Origin: Patescibacteria group bacterium
GTDB lineage: Bacteria > Patescibacteriota > Patescibacteriia > 2-12-FULL-60-25
Direction: 5' to 3'
Assembly (NCBI GenBank): GCA_031082005.1
Contig: JAVHLR010000001.1
Coordinates: 749,251 to 813,250 of the forward strand
DNA: 64,000 nt
Shown here: one piece after another, positions 16,950 through 25,119 of the stretch
Layout: every line of letters starts with the position of its first letter
How positions within the stretch are numbered: the stretch's first letter is position 1
Translations under genes and position numbers: made by a program
Notes under the pieces: generated by a model
What the model saw: only the letters and a program-made list of their open reading frames with translations
Database searches by the model: none
What the model was told of the DNA's origin: nothing

Positions 16950-16978
16950 AACTTATCCGAATTTACGTTTGGCGTCAA
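16950..16978 (-). promoter_or_regulatory. promoter of the CYTH gene
   Basis: Minus strand: TTGACG (16973-16978), 17-nt spacer, TAAGTT (16950-16955), followed by a leader of about 23 nt with GGAGGG. Confidence 0.55.
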
Positions 16979-17033
16979 AAATACGCAGTCAAATGTGTAA
17001 TAATACGACACCTTTCCTTCGGTCGTCTGACAT

Positions 17034-17062
17034 TTGCCTCTTACCTTCCTTTTCTGTAACCT
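17034..17062 (+). promoter_or_regulatory. promoter of ybaB-recR with almost no leader
   Basis: TTGCCT (17034-17039), 17-nt spacer, TAACCT (17057-17062). The ybaB ATG follows 8 nt later, again predicting a leader of 1-3 nt. Confidence 0.5.
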
Positions 17063-17070
17063 GACCGCAT

Positions 17071-17382
17071 ATGTTCAACAAACTCAAACAAGTGATGGAC
17101 CTCAAAAAGAAGCAAAAAGAGATCCAATCAGCTCTATCCAACATCACCGCCGAAGGGTCTGCTGCGTGGGGCAAGGTCAAAGTCACCATGGACGGCAACC
17201 AAAAAGCCTTGAAGGTCCAAATCGACGATTCCATGCTGGCTGATAAGGCAAAACTCGAAGAAGCAGTCCGCGACGCCTTCAACGACACCGGAGACAAGCT
17301 CAAACTCGCCATGGCCAGCAAGATGGATTCTGTCCTCGGACCTGACACCGCCAAACAGCTCCAAGACATCATGAAGGGCTAA
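17071..17382 (+). CDS. YbaB/EbfC nucleoid-associated protein
   Basis: A 103-residue YbaB/EbfC-family protein: an N-terminal helix with many Lys and Gln (KLKQVMDLKKKQKEIQSAL), a central beta-hairpin (VKVTMDGNQKALKVQIDD) and a C-terminal helix pair. Members dimerise into a tweezer-like DNA-binding fold. The gene sits 1 bp upstream of recR, the arrangement found in many bacteria (usually after dnaX), which suggests a joint role in recombination-associated DNA handling. Confidence 0.92.
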   Translation: MFNKLKQVMDLKKKQKEIQSALSNITAEGSAAWGKVKVTMDGNQKALKVQIDDSMLADKAKLEEAVRDAFNDTGDKLKLAMASKMDSVLGPDTAKQLQDIMKG

Positions 17383-17383
17383 T

Positions 17384-17989
17384 ATGCCTTCTGTCCCGCG
17401 TCCCATCCAGGAAGCGGCTGCGGCTTTCGACGGCCTTCCCGGCATCGGACCGCGCGCCGCTTTGCGCTACGCCTATTGGTTGGCCGCCCAGCCAAAAGAT
17501 TTGATATTGAAATCAGCCCGCGCCATCCAAGGCTTGGCCGACGGCGTGAAGAAATGCCCAACCTGCGGCGCCTGGAGCGATGACCAAGGTTGCATCTATT
17601 GCAACGACCCGAAACGCGAAGGCACGTCGCTTTGCGTCGTCGGCACGAGTCAAGACATCCGAGTCATCGAAGAATCCGGAGCCTTCAAAGGCAGATATCA
17701 CGTCCTCGGCGGCCTAATCGACCCGATCGAAGGACGCCTGCCGGAGAGCTTGAATCTACAAAGCCTCTTCGACCGCTTAGCGCGACCAGACAACCGATAC
17801 ACCGAAGTCATCCTAGCCCTGGATCCCGACATGACCGGCGATACGACCGCGCTTTATATCATGAAAAAACTAGCCAGCTCCGGCCTGACCGTCACACGCT
17901 TAGCCCGCGGCCTGCAGAACGGCGCGCAAATCGAATACGCCGACGGGACAACCATCGCGGATGCGTTGCAGAATAGGAAAAGGGTATAA
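17384..17989 (+). CDS. recR: recombination mediator RecR
   Basis: A 201-residue RecR. It works with RecO and/or RecF to load RecA at gaps. Parts in order: helix-hairpin-helix FDGLPGIGPRAALRYAYWL, a C4 zinc finger with C57, C60, C69 and C72, a Toprim domain starting LCVVGTSQDIRVIE, the VLGGLIDPIEG loop, and EVILALDPDMTGDTTALYI. Length and domain order are normal. It is translated one base after ybaB and is therefore coupled to it. Downstream lies a bidirectional terminator shared with rplU. Confidence 0.96.
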   Translation: MPSVPRPIQEAAAAFDGLPGIGPRAALRYAYWLAAQPKDLILKSARAIQGLADGVKKCPTCGAWSDDQGCIYCNDPKREGTSLCVVGTSQDIRVIEESGAFKGRYHVLGGLIDPIEGRLPESLNLQSLFDRLARPDNRYTEVILALDPDMTGDTTALYIMKKLASSGLTVTRLARGLQNGAQIEYADGTTIADALQNRKRV

Positions 17990-18003
17990 ACAAACCGTAA
18001 ACC

Positions 18004-18028
18004 AAAACTCGCGGGTTACGCGAGTTTT
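18004..18028. terminator. bidirectional terminator, recR / rplU
   Basis: AAAACTCGC (18004-18012) pairs with GCGAGTTTT (18020-18028). The rplU stop codon lies in the loop. Both strands have T-rich flanks, fitting convergent recR and rplU. Confidence 0.75.
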
Positions 18029-18324
18029 GTGATTTTGACCTTAGTGAAAGGTTGACGATGCCCCACCCTGCGGTGGTATTTGGACTTCGGTTTGTATTTG
18101 ACGATGGATACTTTTGCAGCGCGTCCGTGCTCTACGACCTCGGCCTTGGCCTTGGAAGCCAGCGTCGGCGTACCGATCTTCACGTCCTTGCCTTCTTCGT
18201 CAGAAATAAGCAAAACCTCGAATTCCACCGGTTTTCCGGCCTCGACATCCAGCTTTTCGACCTTAAGCACGTCGCCTTCCTTGACGACATACTGCTTTCC
18301 GCCGGTCTTGATGACTGCAAACAT
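18016..18324 (-). CDS. rplU: 50S ribosomal protein L21
   Basis: A 102-residue L21, which binds 23S rRNA. Family features: FAVIKTGGKQYVVKEGD at the N-terminus and VEKLDVEAG. The C-terminal KYKPKSKYHRRVGHRQPFTKVKI is the L21 signature. The usual rpmA (L27) partner is not next to it. A strong promoter lies immediately upstream. Confidence 0.97.
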   Translation of the reverse strand: MFAVIKTGGKQYVVKEGDVLKVEKLDVEAGKPVEFEVLLISDEEGKDVKIGTPTLASKAKAEVVEHGRAAKVSIVKYKPKSKYHRRVGHRQPFTKVKITKLA

Positions 18325-18333
18325 AGTGCCGAG

Positions 18334-18362
18334 ATATTATCTAAATACGCGTAAATTGTCAA
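18334..18362 (-). promoter_or_regulatory. strong promoter of rplU, short leader
   Basis: Minus strand: TTGACA (18357-18362), 17-nt spacer, TAATAT (18334-18339). Only 9 nt separate the -10 box from the ATG, so the leader would be about 2-3 nt. Confidence 0.78.
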
Positions 18363-18382
18363 ACCCTGTCCAGATATGACGA

Positions 18383-18405
18383 AACCGGTCCAGGACAGAC
18401 CGGTT
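18383..18405 (-). terminator. hairpin after the receiver-domain gene
   Basis: AACCGGTC (18383-18390) pairs with GACCGGTT (18398-18405). On the minus strand TTTCGTC follows, a weak U-tract. It lies just past the stop at 18424. Confidence 0.55.
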
Positions 18406-18423
18406 CGACGAGGTTCGGGGATG

Positions 18424-18786
18424 TCAGGCGGAAGGCGGCGTCAAGGCCTCGGCCAGCGCGACGAAGAGACGTTTCTCGTCCTTGCCGGTGCATACGACCT
18501 CGTACTCGGCCGCTGCATCCAAAGCCCGCGAATCGTTCGAGAAGATGAGCGCCGGAGCATCGGACACGCCGCGGAACAAATGCAGGATATCTGCTCCTGT
18601 AAAGCCCTGTCCTGCGAACACCCAGTCCGTTATCAACAGATCGATTTCCGTGAAATGATCTTTGATATACCCAAGCGCTTCGCTCGCCTGTTTGAAAACG
18701 AGCACTTGATGTCCCTGCTCGGTCAGTCTCTCGGTCATGCCGTCGTACAAACCAGCTTGGTCATCCGCAAAAATGATTCTCGCCAT
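18424..18786 (-). CDS. stand-alone response-regulator receiver domain
   Basis: A 120-residue CheY-like receiver without an output domain. The acidic pair is D8/D9, the phosphoacceptor is D54 in LLITDWVF, the switch Ser is in LIFSNDS, and the conserved Lys is in CTGKDEKR. It could relay a phosphoryl group to a partner or act by protein binding. No histidine kinase is visible nearby. AAGGAG precedes the ATG. It has its own strong promoter and hairpin, so it is a separate unit from DUF192. Confidence 0.85.
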   Translation of the reverse strand: MARIIFADDQAGLYDGMTERLTEQGHQVLVFKQASEALGYIKDHFTEIDLLITDWVFAGQGFTGADILHLFRGVSDAPALIFSNDSRALDAAAEYEVVCTGKDEKRLFVALAEALTPPSA

Positions 18787-18814
18787 GCGTAACTCCTTTT
18801 AAAAGCCCCACATC

Positions 18815-18843
18815 CATATACGCCCAAACACGCTACTTGTCAA
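18815..18843 (-). promoter_or_regulatory. promoter of the receiver gene
   Basis: Minus strand: TTGACA (18838-18843), 17-nt spacer, TATATG (18815-18820). It lies partly inside the 3' end of the DUF192 gene. The leader of about 22 nt contains AAGGAG. Confidence 0.75.
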
Positions 18844-19297
18844 TGATTCGCCTTGGCAGCTCCAACCTGTCCCCCACCTCCAAACCCAATTTGTTAGCCT
18901 CCCCCGCGTTCAACTCAAGAGCCGCGTCCGCCAATACTAGCGGCATATGAATCGGGGTGAATAATGTGGACGTCGGTGCTTCCAAAGTCACGATATCCTT
19001 GATCTCGCCATCTTTTAGCCAAATGATGTCCAATGGGATCAACGTATCCTTCATCCAAAACGGATAGACCCCGGCACGGTCAAAAATGAATAACATTCCC
19101 CTATCTTCACCCATTTTCGACCTTCCCGACAGACCCCGCGCCCGCGATTCCGCGGTCTCTGCGACTTCAAGGATATAAGCGCGTCCGGAAATCGACATCG
19201 CAACTTCGCGATTAGCCGTCGGAGCCGTTGTCGACCTGCGCGCCCAATAAAAAAACAGTAATATCGCCGCAGCGGCAACGCAAAGAACCAACATCAT
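18833..19297 (-). CDS. DUF192 protein, membrane-anchored
   Basis: About 154 residues. An N-terminal transmembrane anchor (MMLVLCVAAAAILLFFYWAR) is followed by an extracytoplasmic DUF192 domain. Signature parts are RARGLSGRSKMGEDRGMLF, FWMKDTLIPLDIIWL and the Asn/Gly-rich end ELNAGEANKLGLEVGD. DUF192 is a small conserved beta-fold domain of unknown biochemical role. The reading frame is open to 19348, but that start overlaps the upstream glycosyltransferase gene. The ATGs at 19318 or 19297 are both possible, and I chose the one 1 bp past the upstream stop. Confidence 0.82.
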   Translation of the reverse strand: MMLVLCVAAAAILLFFYWARRSTTAPTANREVAMSISGRAYILEVAETAESRARGLSGRSKMGEDRGMLFIFDRAGVYPFWMKDTLIPLDIIWLKDGEIKDIVTLEAPTSTLFTPIHMPLVLADAALELNAGEANKLGLEVGDRLELPRRIIDK

Positions 19298-19298
19298 C

Positions 19299-20408
19299 TT
19301 AAAGTTGACCTGCAGCATTCCTCTTTTTTGATTTATATCCCGCGACATACGACGATAGTGCCGCTGTCACCACCAAAGCCACGACCAAAAAAATCTTACC
19401 TTGTGTCTGCAAAGTCAAAGCTATGACCCCAGCCGCCAAAGACACAGCCCACAGCAAGTAAACAGCGATACGATGCGGAACGCCCGCAGACAACAACCGA
19501 AAATGCAGATGCGTCCGATCGCCCTTGTACCAAGGCTCTCCACGCCTGATACGTCCCAAAGCGACAAGGAAAAGATCCGTGATGGGTATGGCCAATACCG
19601 CCAAAGCTATGGCAATCTTCGCCGTCGACAATATCGCCAAAAAACCTAACGAAAATCCCGCGATCAACGAACCGGCTTCACCTAAATACTGCTTCGCCGG
19701 ATGACGGTTGTGCGGCAAAAATCCAAGATACGCTCCTCCGACGATCCCCGAGATGGTAGCGACCGCCGGTTGATAATATGCGGGGGAAAAAGACAGCGCC
19801 GCCACAAGCCCTGCGCCGATCACCGTCAATCCATCGACCAACCCGTCCAGACCGTCCAAAATCTTCATCGTATATGTCGCCACAATCATCCACGCCAAAG
19901 TCATCAAATCACCCGGAAAACTGGTAACACCAGGCAACCAAGCGACAAGATCACGCGACCACCACATCAACGAAAAACCACGCGCGTCCAGCGGGTTGGT
20001 AACTTGGATGATGCTCGTGCCGGTCGCCAAAACAATCAACGCTGCAACGATCGGAAAGATTATTTGGATATGCGCCGGCAAAGACTTCTTGTCATCCACC
20101 ATGCCACCGACAAGCAAGACTATCAGACCGATGAGAAAGCCGGTCAGCTGCAAAGAATCCAACCCAGTCTGTTCCAAAAACCCCGCCCCATCCAACAGAC
20201 CGATCAGAATTATTATCGCCAAACAAATCCCCAAGCCGCCCCACTGCGGCATCGGCGTGGCCTGTTTGCGCCTCTCGTCCGGATAACTCAAAGCCTTGAA
20301 CCGCCAAGCCATCCGACGGCTATAAAACGCCAAAACCCAAGACAAAACAACGGCAACCGCAACAGCCACCGCAAAAACCACAGCCGCTATCAACTTTCCT
20401 TCGATCAT
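19299..20408 (-). CDS. undecaprenyl-phosphate sugar-1-phosphate transferase (WecA/TagO-like, GT4)
   Basis: A 369-residue polytopic membrane enzyme of the MraY/WecA family. It transfers a HexNAc-1-phosphate from its UDP-sugar to undecaprenyl phosphate, starting a cell-surface glycan. Motifs: GMVDDKKSL (Mg-binding Asp pair), MKILDGLDGLVDG (NxxDGxDGL-type with Leu for Asn), FLPHNRHPAKQYLGEAGSL (normally GDxGS; Glu here) and the His-rich loop GDRTHLHFRLL, which points to WecA/TagO and not MraY. About 10 membrane helices. It is followed 1 bp later by DUF192. Confidence 0.87.
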   Translation of the reverse strand: MIEGKLIAAVVFAVAVAVAVVLSWVLAFYSRRMAWRFKALSYPDERRKQATPMPQWGGLGICLAIIILIGLLDGAGFLEQTGLDSLQLTGFLIGLIVLLVGGMVDDKKSLPAHIQIIFPIVAALIVLATGTSIIQVTNPLDARGFSLMWWSRDLVAWLPGVTSFPGDLMTLAWMIVATYTMKILDGLDGLVDGLTVIGAGLVAALSFSPAYYQPAVATISGIVGGAYLGFLPHNRHPAKQYLGEAGSLIAGFSLGFLAILSTAKIAIALAVLAIPITDLFLVALGRIRRGEPWYKGDRTHLHFRLLSAGVPHRIAVYLLWAVSLAAGVIALTLQTQGKIFLVVALVVTAALSSYVAGYKSKKRNAAGQL

Positions 20409-20445
20409 CGAAGTTAGTGTAGATAATCTGAAGATTTAAGACAAA

Positions 20446-23166
20446 TCAGAGTTCCGGCGCTTTCTCCACCCGAATGTTCCCCCCAGGTTCCAAAATCAGA
20501 GTATCTTTCCTCCCCACTTTGCCCTGAAGCATCAAGTCGGCCAAAGCCGTATCAACTTTTTCCTGGATAACCCTACGCAAGGGACGAGCTCCATAGAGCG
20601 GATCGAAGCCTTCTTTAGCCAGCTCCTCGACCGCCGAGTCTTCTGCACGGAAATTCATCCCCTTTTCAGCCAGTCGCCGCGTGATGCCGTTTATCATGAG
20701 CCAGGCGATTTGCGTCACATCATCCATGGTCAACGGTCTGAATACGATCACACCGTCGAAACGATTCAGGAACTCCGGACGGAAGATGCCTTTCAGTTCG
20801 TTCTCCAGCAACCCTCGTTTGATCTGCTCCAATGGGGTATTCTTCGTGACTTCAGCCTGGATGAACGGCGTGCCCGCATTCGAAGTCGCGATCAACATCA
20901 CGTTGGTGAAATCGACCGTTCTGCCCACTCCATCAGTCAAACGCCCGTCGTCCATGACCTGCAAGAACAAAGTCAGGATGTCTGGATGCGCTTTCTCCAG
21001 CTCATCCAGCAAAACGATGGTATAAGGTTTATTACGCACCGCTTCCGTCAACAATCCGCCTCGATCATCTCCCGGCGCCCCGATGACGCGATACACGCTG
21101 GCCTTATCCTGATATTCCGACATGTCCAAGCGCACCATCGCCTCTTCGCTGCCGAAATATTCCGCTGCTAATGCCTTGGTCAGCTCCGTTTTTCCTACGC
21201 CTGTCGGTCCAAGGAAAAGGAAATTCGCGATAGGCCGTTTGCCTTCGCGTAATTCGGCCCGCGATCTCTTTAGCGCCCGTGACACGGCTTGCACCGCCTC
21301 TTCCTGTCCAATCACTCGTTCATGCAACTTCTGTTCGAGGTTCATGAGTTTGCTCGCCTCGCTTGTGGTCATGCTCTCGACCGGGATGTTCGTCTTTTCA
21401 TGCACCACTTTCGCCACATCATCCGCCGTCACGAAAGTCTTTTTGCCACGACTCTTTCGTGCCAAAACCGCAGCCTCTCGGATGATGTCCAAGGCCCGTT
21501 CCGGCGAGGCTTTCTCATGCACGAACCTTTCGGACAACGCCGCGGCCTTATCCAAAGCGGCGTAAGAGAAAAAGACCTTGTTGTCGTATTCGATCAGGCC
21601 GCTACGCGCCATCAGCACCTTGATCGTATCTTCGTAATCGGTCTCTGGGATATTTATCTTGATGAGCTTATTCGCCAAACTGCGCCTCTCGATATAGCGC
21701 GTCCAGGCTTGTGGCGTAGTCGTACAGATCGCCAGCAGATAGCCTTTATCGAGTTCACTCGCCAACATCTCGGCCAAATCCATAGGCCCACCGAGTCCGG
21801 CTCCGGTCAACGACTCGATATTATTCATCACCAACACGATATTTCCGGAAACACCCACTTCATGCATCAACGAAAGGAAACGTTCTGCCGCCATGCCTGG
21901 ATCGCCAGCAGCCACCACCTGCGCGATATTGACCGAGACCAAACGTCTGTCGAACAATTCCGGCGGGACGTTCTCTTCCACCATCATGCGCGCCAACTCC
22001 TCGACTAAAGCAGTCTTGCCCGAACCGGGCTCGCCAACAAGGACGAGCGAACGACGTCCGCTTTCGATGCCGCGCAACATCTCCGCAAGTTCTTTCTGGC
22101 GACCGACAGCAGGTGCGATATAACCGTTGCGCGCCATCAGCGTCAGGTCTTCGCTGAAACGATCCAGCAGGGACGTCTGTTGTGCCGTCATCGCGCGATT
22201 CATCGTGCTCTTCGGCTTCAACGCGGCTAGAGCTTGAAATCGATCATGATCTTCCTTCAATTTGCTCCGCAGACGAATCCATTCGCCCACATGTACCACA
22301 TGCTCCGGCGGAAAACCGAGCTGATCCAATACATCCTGTATCTTCGGGCTGTTCTTGAACGCCTGCAGGAAAATCTCCATCACCTCTACGTGCCGGCGCT
22401 GATTCGCACGCGCATCGGCGTAAGCTAAAGCCAAGACCTTCTTGGCATCACGTGACAAATGCACCGGAGGATTGCCTGCGTCATCCGCCAACAAGACATT
22501 GGTGATCGGTTCCTTCACTTTATCGAACTGCATGCCGAGCCTGACCATGAATACGCCCCCTGACGGACTAGCCAAAGCCGCAGCGAACAAGGTCTGTGGC
22601 GTAACTTCCGTTCGTTGCAGTTTCTTCGCCAGATTATATGCGCTTTCCACGACATCCCGCGCCGTCACGGAAAAATATGGCGCCACATCAAACCTGAAAC
22701 CCGCTTTCTTTTCCGCAATTTTTTCCTCATGCTCCAACTGGCGATGCGTCTTACCCCAATTGGGCAGAGCTTTCGATTCTACCGAGTATTCCGACAACCT
22801 GAAGACCAAAAAAGTACCGAAGAAACAAGCGAACCAGAAAAGCGTCACGTACCAATACCCTGAAACCCAAAAAGCCAATGTCTGCAGTTCGCCCAAATCC
22901 TCCAAGCGGTTCGCCTGCCAAGCGAACAACACCAAAAAAACCAAAACCACAGCCAACAGACCGAGGTGAAAAAAAGCGTTTATCTGCCGCCGCGCCTTGC
23001 GCAACGCAATCATGAATTCATCGACCCGTTCTTCCCAGACCAAAAAACCATCCGTTCCAGCAACCCCGATACCTGCCCCGCCGCATAACTTGCATTGCGC
23101 GGAAAGCCGCGGCTCGCCACCGCATCCTTTGCAGACAATCGCTTCGATAGTTTGGTTTTCCTGCAT
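20446..23166 (-). CDS. membrane-anchored Clp/Hsp100 AAA+ ATPase with N-terminal zinc ribbon
   Basis: A 906-residue ClpC/ClpB-type unfoldase with an unusual N-terminus. Residues C12-x2-C15 and C25-x2-C28 form a zinc ribbon. Two hydrophobic segments follow (about 64-83 and 97-122). Then come a Clp-N-like repeat region (about 165-330), AAA-1 with Walker A GEPGSGKT near 376, and AAA-2 with Walker A GPTGVGKT near 652, the sensor region TSNAGTPF and the C-terminal GARPLRRVIQ. It should unfold or remodel proteins at the cytoplasmic face of the membrane. Whether it docks with ClpP is unclear; I found no obvious IGF/IGL-type loop. The gene is 1 bp downstream of a small membrane protein gene, so they are probably partners. 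Confidence 0.88.
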   Translation of the reverse strand: MQENQTIEAIVCKGCGGEPRLSAQCKLCGGAGIGVAGTDGFLVWEERVDEFMIALRKARRQINAFFHLGLLAVVLVFLVLFAWQANRLEDLGELQTLAFWVSGYWYVTLFWFACFFGTFLVFRLSEYSVESKALPNWGKTHRQLEHEEKIAEKKAGFRFDVAPYFSVTARDVVESAYNLAKKLQRTEVTPQTLFAAALASPSGGVFMVRLGMQFDKVKEPITNVLLADDAGNPPVHLSRDAKKVLALAYADARANQRRHVEVMEIFLQAFKNSPKIQDVLDQLGFPPEHVVHVGEWIRLRSKLKEDHDRFQALAALKPKSTMNRAMTAQQTSLLDRFSEDLTLMARNGYIAPAVGRQKELAEMLRGIESGRRSLVLVGEPGSGKTALVEELARMMVEENVPPELFDRRLVSVNIAQVVAAGDPGMAAERFLSLMHEVGVSGNIVLVMNNIESLTGAGLGGPMDLAEMLASELDKGYLLAICTTTPQAWTRYIERRSLANKLIKINIPETDYEDTIKVLMARSGLIEYDNKVFFSYAALDKAAALSERFVHEKASPERALDIIREAAVLARKSRGKKTFVTADDVAKVVHEKTNIPVESMTTSEASKLMNLEQKLHERVIGQEEAVQAVSRALKRSRAELREGKRPIANFLFLGPTGVGKTELTKALAAEYFGSEEAMVRLDMSEYQDKASVYRVIGAPGDDRGGLLTEAVRNKPYTIVLLDELEKAHPDILTLFLQVMDDGRLTDGVGRTVDFTNVMLIATSNAGTPFIQAEVTKNTPLEQIKRGLLENELKGIFRPEFLNRFDGVIVFRPLTMDDVTQIAWLMINGITRRLAEKGMNFRAEDSAVEELAKEGFDPLYGARPLRRVIQEKVDTALADLMLQGKVGRKDTLILEPGGNIRVEKAPEL

Positions 23167-23167
23167 A

Positions 23168-23587
23168 TCATCCTAACAGGAATTTAACCTGCTCCATGAA
23201 CAGACCCTTCGAAAGATTCGTCAAAGCGAAAACAAGAAAAAGCGTTGGTGCAGCCGCCCAAACCGCGACACCCAAGGATAAGACCAAACCCTCGACTACA
23301 AGAGCAATACCCCGTCCGATCAAAACCACGAAACGCATCAATATACTGATAGCTCGACCGCCAAAATCGTATTGTCCATACATGGGAACGAAAAAATTCC
23401 TGATCCAAATGCGGAAACCGTAAGCTTGATAGCGATATTCCAACGCCCTCACAGCCTTAACAGCCTGTCGCTTCAGACCCACCGTATACCACCAGACAGG
23501 AAACCAAGCGATACTCCCCAAGAGATCGATCAACAAATATTTACCGAGCGGCTTAAGATGCGAATTCACGTCGATATTATAGCACAA
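23168..23587 (-). CDS. membrane protein paired with the Clp ATPase
   Basis: A 139-residue protein with two or three hydrophobic stretches (LIDLLGSIAWFPVWWYTVG near 18-36; ILMRFVVLIGRGIALVVEGLVLSLGVAVWAAAPTLFLVF from about 82, written here as one hydrophobic region) and a basic loop between them. No known family is recognised. It ends 1 bp before the Clp start, so the two are almost certainly co-translated; a role in anchoring or regulating the ATPase is inferred from that. The true start may be the GTG six codons in. Confidence 0.68.
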   Translation of the reverse strand: MCYNIDVNSHLKPLGKYLLIDLLGSIAWFPVWWYTVGLKRQAVKAVRALEYRYQAYGFRIWIRNFFVPMYGQYDFGGRAISILMRFVVLIGRGIALVVEGLVLSLGVAVWAAAPTLFLVFALTNLSKGLFMEQVKFLLG

Positions 23588-23626
23588 ACCAAGCTTCTAC
23601 GTTTAAGATTCCCAGGCAATCGGCGT

Positions 23627-23699
23627 AGAGCTGATTTTCATCAACGAGGACATGTTCGAGATATGTCAGACGAGCCCCGCAGTGATGAAAATCAGCTCT
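23627..23699. repeat. hairpin element, copy A
   Basis: 17-bp perfect inverted repeat (23627-23643 and 23683-23699) around a 39-nt core sharing CGAGGA, GTTCGAG and CGAGCCCCGCAG with the other copies. It lies between the gene starting at 23587 and the ftsL-like gene, and has no U-tract on either side. Confidence 0.85.
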
Positions 23700-23822
23700 G
23701 CCAAAACAAAAAGATTCCTCCAATCACGCACGATGGAGGAATCTTGGACACTCTTTCAAGTAGTCCGTCTTGGCGCCTTGATCGCATGGAGCAAGAGGCC
23801 GAGACGGATTACTCCGCAGAAG

Positions 23823-24188
23823 TCATCTTGCGAGAGCGTAATTCTTCTGCGCCGGATTCACGAACTCGACTTTATCTACGGCGACGAAACCTAATTCGCT
23901 GGCCTTGCTCGTCAATTGCTGGATAGAAGACATGGACGCCGCCTTATTCTGCAGAGCCATCGCATCGATGTTCAAGCCCTCGACGCGACGTTCGGCTTTG
24001 GAAAGGTCGTAGCCTTTCGAGGCCGCAGCATTGACCTCTATCACATATATCACGGAACACACGACAGTAAACGCGGCGATCGCCAAATTCCAAGCGACCA
24101 AGCCGCGAGGCAGTTTTCGTCCAAGGGGTTGAGGCAGACCGAGTGCCTCATGTGGCCGTACCATCGACATGGCGTAAACGTTTGGCAT
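23823..24188 (-). CDS. FtsL/DivIC-like single-pass protein
   Basis: A 121-residue bitopic protein: a short basic N-terminus, one transmembrane helix (LVAWNLAIAAFTVVCSVIYV, near 30-49) and an extracytoplasmic helical segment (about 55-95) with heptad-like spacing. It lies directly after rsmH in a mraZ-rsmH order, the normal place of ftsL, so a septal coiled-coil role is inferred from position and architecture and not from clear sequence identity. The start codon lies inside the 3' end of rsmH; ATGs at 24188, 24170 and 24164 are all possible. Confidence 0.7.
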   Translation of the reverse strand: MPNVYAMSMVRPHEALGLPQPLGRKLPRGLVAWNLAIAAFTVVCSVIYVIEVNAAASKGYDLSKAERRVEGLNIDAMALQNKAASMSSIQQLTSKASELGFVAVDKVEFVNPAQKNYALAR

Positions 24189-25116
24189 ATTTATTATTTG
24201 TTTGGATTTTTTGGGTATTAGATTTTTTGCTCGCCCCGCGCAATTTTGCGCTGCGTGAGCGTGGATTTTCCGCCATCTCCTCGTCCGTAGGGATGAGGGG
24301 TTTTTTGGTCAGGATCTCCAATTCTTCGTGCTGCTTGAAAAGATGTTTCACTATCCTATCCTCAAGCGAATGGAACGAGATGACCGCGATTCGGCCTTCC
24401 GGCTTCAACAGACCGATCGCCGCTTCCAGAGCCTGCTTCAAGACACCCAATTCATCGTTCACCGCGATGCGCAAAGCTTGGAACGTCCGCGTCGCCGGAT
24501 GAATCCGACCGCGTTCGTAATTCCTCGGTAGCGCAGAAGCCACGACTTCGGCCAACTGCATCGTCCTGCTGATACGTCCGTGCTTACGCGCGTCGCAGAT
24601 GGCCCGAGCGATCCGTCCCGCCATCCTTTCTTCGCCGTAAGTCCGGATGATTTCCGCCAGTTCTTCTTGCCGCCAGGAATTCACGATTTCCTCCGCAGTA
24701 AATCGAGCTGCGGCCTCACCGGAACCTAAACGCATGTCCAAAGGTCCGTCCTCTTTGAACGACAGGCCTTTGGACGCGTCCTCCAGTTCATCTGACGAAA
24801 ATCCGAGGTCAAAAATCATTCCGTCGAACCCCTTCCATCCTTGCCGTAGTGCGACATCTTCGAGGTCTCCGAAATTCGTATGGATACCCTGCCAACGCGA
24901 GCCGTATGCCTTGAAGTGCTTTTTCGCTCGTTCCAAGGCTTTCGCATCGACATCAAGCGAAACCACATACCCGTCCGGTCCAGACCGTTCGAGAAGCTCG
25001 GACGTATGCGTTCCCCCGCCTAACGTGGCATCCAAATATGAACCACCCGCCCGCGGTGCGACGAGCTCCATGAGCTGGTCAGTCATGACCGCGATGTGGA
25101 TGCTTTCGGTTTTCAT
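24148..25116 (-). CDS. rsmH: 16S rRNA (cytosine-1402-N4)-methyltransferase RsmH (MraW)
   Basis: A 322-residue SAM enzyme methylating N4 of C1402 in the 16S rRNA P-site. Evidence: HIAVMTDQLMELVAP, the SAM motif YLDATLGGGTHTSELL, DGMIFDLGFSSDELED and the C-terminal AVISFHSLEDRIVK. The tail is Lys/Arg-rich. It starts 3 bp after mraZ and overlaps the ftsL-like gene, forming the usual head of the division and cell-wall cluster. Confidence 0.96.
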   Translation of the reverse strand: MKTESIHIAVMTDQLMELVAPRAGGSYLDATLGGGTHTSELLERSGPDGYVVSLDVDAKALERAKKHFKAYGSRWQGIHTNFGDLEDVALRQGWKGFDGMIFDLGFSSDELEDASKGLSFKEDGPLDMRLGSGEAAARFTAEEIVNSWRQEELAEIIRTYGEERMAGRIARAICDARKHGRISRTMQLAEVVASALPRNYERGRIHPATRTFQALRIAVNDELGVLKQALEAAIGLLKPEGRIAVISFHSLEDRIVKHLFKQHEELEILTKKPLIPTDEEMAENPRSRSAKLRGASKKSNTQKIQTNNKYAKRLRHVDGTAT

Positions 25117-25119
25117 AGG

